In this document: piece by piece, positions 57,294 to 64,000 of the stretch
Layout: every line of letters begins with the position of its first letter
Numbering within the stretch: position 1 is the stretch's first letter
Source of the DNA: Macrocystis pyrifera
Taxonomy: Eukaryota > Sar > Phaeophyceae > Laminariales > Laminariaceae
Assembly: GCA_031763025.1 (NCBI GenBank)
Contig: JASSKH010000010.1
Location: 10,991,427 to 11,055,426 of the forward strand
Direction of reading: 5' to 3'
DNA length: 64,000 bases
The notes under the pieces: model-generated
Seen by the model: only the letters and a program-made list of their open reading frames with translations
Told to the model about the DNA's origin: nothing
Database searches by the model: none
Translations under genes and position numbers: made by a program

Positions 57294-59259
57294 CGACCTT
57301 ATACCTAAATTAAACGCCGAACAACGACTGGTTTTCGACGCTGTTTCATCCTCCATAGAATCTCGCAGAGGTGGTATTTTCATGATTGATGCCCCCGCTG
57401 GTTCAGGTAAAACGTTCACAATGTGCGCTCTTACTGCTGACCTACGAGCAAGCGGGAAACTCGTCCTCTGCACTGCTTCCACCGGCATTGCCGCTTTACT
57501 TTTGCCTGGCGGTCTCACCGCGCACTCGACTTTCAAGATCCCGTTCGGCGAAAACTTAATCGAAGGTTCTTCATGTAACGTCAAGTCTGAAAGCGAGCGA
57601 GCTCAAGTTCTTCGTCGGGCGGACCTTATTATTTGGGACGAAATTCCTATGAGCAACAAGTTTGCTCCAGAAGCACTTGATCTTACAATGAGGGACTTGC
57701 GCAGAAATAACAAACCTTTCGGCGGTGCTACCGTCCTCTTTTCCGGCGATTGGAGACAAGTTGGCCCCGTCATTCCCTTCGGAACGCCTCACGACGTTGT
57801 CAATGCCGCTTTCATTTCTTCTTATCTGTGGAAACATGTCCAGCGCTTCCGTCTCATTCAGTCCATGCGAGACCGCCTCGATAAACCATACTCTTCAACT
57901 GTTCGCGCTATTGGTGAAGGCAAAATCGCGCCTATAACTCTTCCAGATGATTCAATAGTTATCCCACTGCAACATACTACCGGCGACGAACATTCCACGT
58001 GTACTATTACTGGTGTTACCGACTTCGAACACCTCATTGATTTCGTGTATCCAGACCTTCTTACTGCAGACCCCGCTCTTTTCGCAGACCGGGGCATATT
58101 AGCACCTACCAACGTAAGCATTGATCAGATTAACAACCATGTCCTCAACTTACTTCCGAACCGTTTGCACGCCCAGCTTAGTTCCAACCATCTCATCAAA
58201 GACAACCCTAACGACATAGCTGAAGTTACCTCCACAGAATTCCTTGAAGCAGTTGACGTCCCCGGCGTTCCTCCACACGAGTTAAATCTCAAGATCGGCT
58301 GTGTGGTCATGTTTATTCGTAATGTCAACTTCGACTCTGGCATTGTTAACGGCCGAAAAGGGATTGTTAGAGCGATCTCCCCTCGCGTTGTTGACGTCCA
58401 AGTAATCGCGGCTGGTTCCCCACTCGTTAAAATTCCTCGAATTACTTTCGAAGTCAAGGTTGGCACCAATGGCATCACTTTCCATCGACAACAATTTCCT
58501 CTCCGCGTCTGTTATGCTGTTACTATTAACAAATCCCAAGGCCAAACGCTTTCTATCGTAGGACTTGATCTTCGAGATGACGTTTTCTGCCACGGCCAGC
58601 TGTACGTTGCCTTGAGCAGGACAACTGCTAGCGCAAACATTCGTTGTCTCGTACGACCTGAACGACTTATTAACGGCGTTCCTCATGTTGCCAACTGCGT
58701 TTACGATCAATTTATTTTGGCTGCTACGGGTGAGAGCATTCCTACCTTCAGCGCCCTACTCTACCACCCGCCAAACTTTACCTCTAACCAATTAACTTCT
58801 TCTCGCCATCCTCGCGTTTCCGGACCTTCCTGGATACTTATCGACGAAATAGGTGACGGCGCGTGCCTTCTACGCGCTATATCCAGGTCTGTGTTTAACG
58901 ACCCTGAACTTCACTATCAAGTAAGGCAACAAATTGTGACCCACATTTCCCAAAATCACGATTATTTCTTCCTACACATATCCAACGGGTTCAACAGCGA
59001 ACAGATCCACATTCTGGGCCTCCCGCCTCGTTACTACAGCAGCCTGGAAGACTATTTACATATCATGTCTCATCCAAACTCCTATGCCGGCTACATCGAA
59101 ATCGCGGCCGCCCAGCAACTATACAACATTTCCATAACCGTTGTCGTTGCCGGCACTGCTGCTTTCCCTCCTGTCCCAAACCCTCCTTTAGACAACAGTC
59201 TGTATGTTGTATACCACCCACATGCCATGCATTACTCCACTCTCTCCCCGCACTATTGA
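57220..59259 (+). pseudogene. Helitron Rep/helicase, part 3 (PIF1 helicase and OTU)
   Basis: Homology starts at LNAEQRLVFDAV (57311), so bases before that in this frame are overlap. Walker A DAPAGSGKTF, Walker B LIIWDEIP, motif III FSGDWRQVGPVIP, and the C-terminal VTINKSQGQTL and GQLYVALSRT of PIF1 helicases are intact. An OTU cysteine-protease domain follows: IGDGACLLRAISRSVF with catalytic Asp/Cys, and PHAMHYSTL with the His. Ends TGA at 59257-59259. If the shift is bridged by recoding, the element could still be active. Confidence 0.8.
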
Positions 59260-59371
59260 AATATGCTATTCTTATTATTAGACGAATGCCATTCTTACTC
59301 TTGCGTCACCCGATCTTACGTTTCACATGACATTCTTACATAAAATTATTACATCCTTCACCGTTTCTTCC

Positions 59372-59474
59372 ACAAATACATTTTGTTTGGTTGGCTTTGA
59401 GCTATTATCCCAATTGCAGCATATAACTGCAATTGGCGTCATAGCCCAAAGCCAACCAAACTAAATGTATTTGT
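59372..59474. terminator. 48-bp-arm palindrome after the Helitron helicase
   Basis: Left arm acaaatacattttgtttggt ... tatcccaattgcag; right arm its near complement ending aaatgtatttgt; loop about 6 bases. It starts 113 bp after the stop codon. In Helitrons a 3' hairpin marks the end of rolling-circle transfer; this one is longer than usual. Confidence 0.65.
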
Positions 59475-59530
59475 ACAAGAAACAACGGAATACATACCCA
59501 CTCCGAAGGAAAGCCTTGTATATATATATA

Positions 59531-59817
59531 TTTTTTTTTTCAATCATCACTTTTACTTCCCAGCCCACTCGTAGGAGGTTTTACCCTCGACGATCTTCTG
59601 GACAAGCCGTGGTCACAGGTGTCGTCCGTTCTCCCCCCCGGTACGTGCCTTTATTTTTTATCGCGCATAGGGTTCAGCGTTCCCACTGCTCGTCGATTTT
59701 CATCGAATGTACAGCTAACTCACGCTCTCGCGCTTTCCGCTAATCAATTTTATGCAAGAAAAAGTCCCTATGAGCATGCACTCGGTGAGACTCGAACTCA
59801 CGAAATTGATCTTGATA
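59531..59817 (-). mobile_element. tRNA-derived SINE, copy 1 (5' truncated)
   Basis: Minus orientation: A tail (poly-T 59531-59540), body with cactcgtaggaggttttacc and gacaagccgtggtcacaggt, and the B-box-bearing gagactcgaactcacgaaat near 59788. The A-box head is missing; the copy stops at cttgata where copy 2's tail begins. Confidence 0.75.
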
Positions 59818-60154
59818 TTTTTTTTTTTTTTTTTTTTTTTTTTTATCATCACTTTTACTTTCCAGCCCACTCGTAGGAGGTTTTTTATACCCTCGACGAT
59901 CTTCTGGACAAGCCGTGGTCACAGGTGTCGTCCCTTCTCCCCCCCGGTACGTGCCTTTAGTTTTTATCGTGCATAGGGTTCAGCATTCCCACTGCTCGTC
60001 GATTTTCATCGAATGTAGCCAACTCACGCTTTCGCGCTTTCCGCTTATCAATTTTTTATGCAAGAAAAAGTCCCTATGAGCATGCACTCGGTGAGACTCG
60101 AACTCACGAAATTGATCTTGACAGGCTCGCGGACCACCTACCAAGCCACCGGGG
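59818..60154 (-). mobile_element. tRNA-derived SINE, copy 2 (full)
   Basis: Minus orientation: head ggtggcttggtaggtggtcc (A-box like TGGCTTGGTAGG) at 60152, B box gagttcgagtctcacc, unique body and a 27-base A tail (poly-T 59818-59844). RNA polymerase III internal promoter layout. Confidence 0.8.
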
Positions 60155-60228
60155 ACGTACCAGGTACTAATTAACAATATATACCAGGTACCAGGTACGT
60201 ACATAAGGTACATAAGGTAATAAATAAG

Positions 60229-60563
60229 GGGGCGTCCGCGGTGGCTTGGTAGGTGGTCCGCGTGCCCAAGATCAATTTCGTAGGTTCGAGAGTCTCACCG
60301 AGTGCATGCTCGTACTCGTAGGGACTTTGCATAAAAAAATGACTATAGCGGAAAGGGCGAGAGCGTGAGTTAGCTACCTTCGATGAAAATCGACGAGCAG
60401 TGGGAATGCTGAACCTATATATGCGCGACAAAACATAAAGGCACGTACCGGGCGGGAGAAAAGGGACGATACCTGTGACCACGGCTTGTCCAGAAGATCG
60501 CTGATGGTAAAACCTTCTACGAGTATTAATACCAGCTTCGAGTGAAAAAAAAAAAAAAAAAAA
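60229..60563 (+). mobile_element. tRNA-derived SINE, copy 3 (full)
   Basis: Plus orientation: head gcggtggcttggtaggtggt, B-box region taggttcgagagtctcaccg, body with gaaaatcgacgagcagtggg and ccacggcttgtccagaagat, A tail 60545-60563. Head to head with copy 2 across a TACCAGGTA-rich gap. Confidence 0.8.
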
Positions 60564-61570
60564 GTATTGGTAAAAAGTGATTATTTAAAAAAATAAAAAA
60601 ATAGTAATAATAGTGCGGCACACCACGTACTACGTACGTACTAAAGTACCCAACCAAGTACTACTGTCCCACTATATATATCTAGAAAACTACTCCAGAA
60701 AAGGTATACCTGGTGAGCTCGATGCGGTTAGGCATCCTTCGTATACAACCATTTCCCAATTTCATTCTTTTTTTTTATAAATTTTGAAATACGTCAGCTG
60801 TGAGTTCGACTGATTAAATAGTTGATACTCAACTTTTCAAGCTGCGTAGAAACAAAACATCCCGCGTACCACAAATGGAAACCCTGGGCCAACATCGAGT
60901 GTGAGCGTGTATGCATCCATCCACAGCCACGCCGAAAGCACCGCCAGGCGGCAAGAAAACGAGACATGGTTTCGGTTCAAGGCCAAAGACTCTATGGAGG
61001 GCCCCGTGGCTTCGTTCGCGTCGAAAGCGAGGAAGAACAGCGGACACCGCGAGAGGTGCAAGGGTCAGGAGTAAAACTTGTTTCCACTCTTCCGCCCAGT
61101 AGGACAGGTTCATCAGATGACGGCACTGCTCCTGTTCGTGCTGCGTTCGGCATCGCGTGGCGCTCCCGAAAGGCCAAGGTAGGTTCGCGCTATGTTATCA
61201 TGCAGAGGGAGCTTCCCGTCTTCCCGTCCACCATGTTGCGTACCTACGGGGATATTGGGTAGGTTATACACCCCGTGGAGTGGAACGATTACGATTTGGA
61301 ACCGGGCGCATTGCGGTAACAGCAGCATTTCGAACGCTAAATCACTGCTAACTTTCCGCATTCTCATCCACAGGTAGGTCGGTCCTACACGTTGTACATT
61401 CAAAATTTATACAAAAAAAATACCGCAAGTACACGTACTTGCACGTGGTAGGAGTACATGGTGACCTGGTGCATTATCGGTAAGTACTCGTACTTCCTGC
61501 TGTACTGGTGCACTGGTGGGTCCTGCTGTGTGTCTTCTGTTATATGTTGTGTTCTTTCTACCTACAGGCG
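60564..61570. other. Gap between SINE copies 3 and 4
   Basis: A segment at 60793-60848 (gtgagttcgactgattaaat onwards) is the complement of one at 33625-33683, so a dispersed repeat. Around 60911-61182 three overlapping frames are open and a gtaggt donor follows; an exon is possible but the frame cannot be chosen. Confidence 0.4.
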
Positions 61571-61915
61571 CCCCCGGTGGCTTGGTAGGTGGTCCGCGTG
61601 CCATATCAAGGTCAATTTCGTGGGATCAAGTCTCACCGAGTGAATGCTCGTAGGACTTTTTCTTGCATTAAAAATTGGTTAGCGGAAAGCGCGAGCAGCG
61701 AGAGCGTGAGTCGGCTACATTCGATGAAAATCGACGAGCGGTGAGAATGCTGAACCCTATGCGCGACAAAAAAGAAAGGCACGTACCGGGGGGGAAAAGG
61801 AACGACACCTGCCTGTGACCGCGGCTCGTCCAGAAGATCGATGAGGGTAAAACCTCCTACGAATTAGGCTGGAAAGTAAAAGTGACGATGAAAAAACAAG
61901 AAACAAAAACAAAAA
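61571..61915 (+). mobile_element. tRNA-derived SINE, copy 4
   Basis: Plus orientation: cccccggtggcttggtaggt head, a B box with a short deletion (gggatcaagtctcaccg), the same body and an AAACAA-rich tail. More diverged. Confidence 0.75.
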
Positions 61916-62140
61916 CATCACACACACACACTGAATACATTCCACCGACAACACACGTTATTTCTATGTTGTCACAGAAAAACCCATCATCAGTCATGGC
62001 AGGGACAGCCAGCGACAGACAGCGACAGCACACCCAGAGCCTGCAAGTATTGATTCTTCATCCTTTACTCCTGCACCTAGTCTATTATGGTGAAAGTACC
62101 AGGTATACGCGTACGAGTAGAGACGTTGAATCATTTATAT

Positions 62141-62355
62141 TTCTCCCGCCGGCGCGCCCTTCTTCTTCCCCAGCGCGGGCCTCCTCCCTCTCCGCTCCTC
62201 TTTTTTTGTTTCCCCCATCACTGATTGAAGTACCACCTGCTGCGAAAAGTTTGCAACAGCTGGTGCTTCAATCAGTGAGGGGGAAACAAAAAAGAGGAAT
62301 GAAGAGGGAGGAGGCCCGCGCTGGGGAAGAAGGGCACGCCGGCGGGAGGAGGTGC
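62141..62355. mobile_element. ~215-bp foldback element
   Basis: Arms ctcccgccggcgcgcccttc and its complement near 62355 run through ccccagcgcgggcctcctcc, tgtttcccccatcactgatt and their complements, with a short loop around 62240. No coding capacity; flanking duplication unclear. Confidence 0.75.
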
Positions 62356-63961
62356 CCACAGACTTGCTTGTAGAGTACTCTGTTTGCAGAAAACACAGAG
62401 AAATCGAAGGCGTTGCAAGTTGATTGAGGTCCGCAAAGCACATGAAATGCCAACTTTACTTTGCGCCATTGTGCGTGTGTGGAGTCCACTCACGTTGTGT
62501 CTGGAGCCTGGACCGTGTCATGGTGTGGCCGCCCTCGGCGCGTTATTACCGTGTCAACACCTGCTCATGTCATCATCCTATCATTAGTATTATTATATGC
62601 TGCAGCCGATCTACTGTAAGTCGACACACCCTCAATCGTCTTCCTATCGAGCCCTGCGGCGCGGTGCGTTATGAGCGTGGTGGTCAACGACGATATTACG
62701 ATATTCGCCTGTGGGTTAAGGCCACGGCGGACCTTTCAGGAATCTGTTGCCGAGTTGCTTGTGAGGAGCTGCACATACATATAGTGTGAGAACAGCGTCA
62801 TATGTAGCTATCGGTATGCCAAGCGCAAATTTCCAGTCGTGGGTTGTTTTTTTGTCTTATTTGCGCCTTCCCGATTTTCGACCAATTTCGACCACTGCAA
62901 CTCCCCAAAGTCGAGGTGTACATAGACCTCTGTTGAGAAAGCGCAGATCCCTAATCTGGAAAGAACCGTAAGCTGGTACGTACTGTAGATGAAACATTAT
63001 TTAATGGGTTGATACACCCTCTGTTAATGGCCTGTCCGAACCCATTGGCAGCGTGTCAAATTAGCAGCGCGATTGACTGAATCGACAAGATATCTTGAGA
63101 GTCGAGGCAGTAGAGTCACCTGGAAACCCGGGAGTGGGGGGTGGATGAGATCCTCCTCTCGTGCGTTTCGCGCAGCAATTTCGTCTGATTGCCGTACGTC
63201 CTCCTCCAGACATAGTAATCGACTTAGATGCCTCCATTGCCCGCCTGTAGTCGCACCTCTGCCATGTAGAGTGTGCGACGTTCTCGAGCTTGTCGGGGGC
63301 CTGCACAGGGATCCGCTTGCCGTGCCTTGAACTCCCAACACAGACAGTGTGCGACATGCCGCCGTTGCCTATTTTTAGTCACACCTCCGCATTTCGGCAT
63401 AGAGTGTGCGGGGGGGGTGGTGAAGCTCGTCGGAGGCCTGCGCGGGCCGGCGCAGGCCCTCAACGATCTTGATCATGACATACACCCGCTGCCGAAAGAC
63501 AGAGGGTGCGACCGAGGGCAGGCAACGGCGGCAGTGTCGCACACTGCTGTCTGCGCGGGGAGTACAAGACTCGACAAAATTTTTAACCTTGCTGCGCGAA
63601 TTGCACCAGCGTTACTCGCCCAGCCTTCGGCGGCCGAACTACTTGGCATTTGGCCGAAAACAGCCGGAATTAGTGAGGGATCGTTCCGACTAAGGTCGGC
63701 TGCAACTGATGAGAATAAGGCGCTGAGGGCAGCCGCGCGGTCCAGACACACGCGGTCGTCGCTAAGCTCGGCCGCGAGCACAACGGACAGAACAACAAGA
63801 CGAGCGGGTCGCAAGAGCTCGACGCGGTCAGCGACCATTTTTGTTCCTTTTTTTTTTTTTTTTTTAGTCCCTTTTTGTTCCTTTTTTTTTTTTTATTTTC
63901 AGCTTCCTTTTTGTTCCTTTGTTATTTTCATCCTCTGGCGGACTGGTAACAATAAAGATTG
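62356..63961. other. Right flank, no supported gene
   Basis: A diverged ~130-bp duplication lies at 63225-63450 (gcctgtagtcgcacctctgc against ttagtcacacctccgcattt) and T-rich tandem words ccttttttgttcc at 63840-63930. A 121-codon minus-strand frame (63838-63473) starts with ATG but has no known motif. Confidence 0.4.
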
Positions 63962-64000
63962 GCCCTTTTGGGACTGCAGTCGGGTCTTGGGGACAAAGCT
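63962..64000. mobile_element. Second copy of the hairpin element, cut by the window edge
   Basis: gcccttttgggactgcagtc, then gggtcttggggacaaagct, matches the left arm of the 91-bp hairpin at 45059 with a few changes. The partner arm would lie beyond 64000. Confidence 0.5.

Larger units (their letters stand above)
54030..59474 (+). mobile_element. Helitron-type element with Rep, PIF1 helicase and OTU domains
   Basis: Boundaries are approximate. Three degenerate ~130-bp repeats (ggcatcctactttaggtgtc, gcattctacttggggcgtc, acgttctaccttgggtgtg) precede the coding region. Coding spans 54406-59259 in three frames. A palindrome at 59372-59474 closes it. The presence of OTU and the 3' palindrome suggest the Helentron/Helitron2 branch (inference). 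I could not find a clean 5' terminus. Confidence 0.75.

Noticed and set aside
60145-60300. Functional tRNA genes
   Set aside because: A- and B-box words are present, but no cloverleaf closes and the units carry a 250-bp body and an A tail, so they are SINE heads.
63473-63838. 121-aa minus-strand frame with ATG
   Set aside because: Ala/Ser-rich with no motif; lies in a diverged tandem-repeat region.

Overview
The window reads as nuclear DNA of a photosynthetic stramenopile, most likely a brown alga (inference). The evidence is long GT-AG and some GC-AG introns packed with repeats, many families of transposable-element debris, and a nuclear gene whose N-terminus carries a signal peptide with an ASAFAP-like site (AQSFAGP) followed by a twin-arginine thylakoid segment. 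That is the usual route to the thylakoid lumen of a secondary plastid. No bacterial-style operons, rRNA operons or CRISPR arrays were seen.

Three spliced host genes could be rebuilt by eye. (1) Minus strand, 22901 to 6552: a ten-exon UVRAG/VPS38-type subunit of the VPS34 PI3-kinase complex. All nine junctions keep phase and the product is 514 aa. (2) Plus strand, 23091 to 31838: a five-exon gene for a 265-aa precursor of a small helical thylakoid-lumen protein, possibly PsbQ/Psb31-like. It is divergent from the UVRAG gene across a 189-bp shared promoter gap. (3) Plus strand, about 48514 to 53887: a gene for a protein with three C-x2-C...C zinc-finger-like repeats and a C-terminal SUMO-interaction-like motif. 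Its exon 1 shifts frame at an A8 run, its last intron has swollen to 4.4 kb with CTG-rich satellite, and its last exon is preceded by an inverted partial copy of itself.

The rest is mobile-element territory. About 34.0-35.8 kb is a frameshifted PIF1-helicase/ubiquitin-peptidase-like relic. About 36.56-43.77 kb is a hAT-like element with an 8-bp target duplication and GACCCG subterminal repeats. A young minus-strand LTR retroelement sits inside it, with identical 808-bp LTRs, a 5-bp target duplication, a gag-like ORF and no visible pol. About 54.0-59.5 kb is a Helitron-type Rep/PIF1 helicase with a C-terminal OTU domain, split over three frames and followed by a 48-bp-arm palindrome. Four copies of a tRNA-derived SINE lie just downstream. 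Smaller families include six copies of a TA-CGGGGG MITE, two reverse-transcriptase relics bracketed by poly-C, long foldbacks, possible 5S-rRNA relics, a ~51-bp minisatellite and a dispersed TACCAGGTA palindrome.

The first 6.5 kb, 31.8-34.0 kb, 43.8-48.2 kb and 62.4-64 kb hold no gene I can support.
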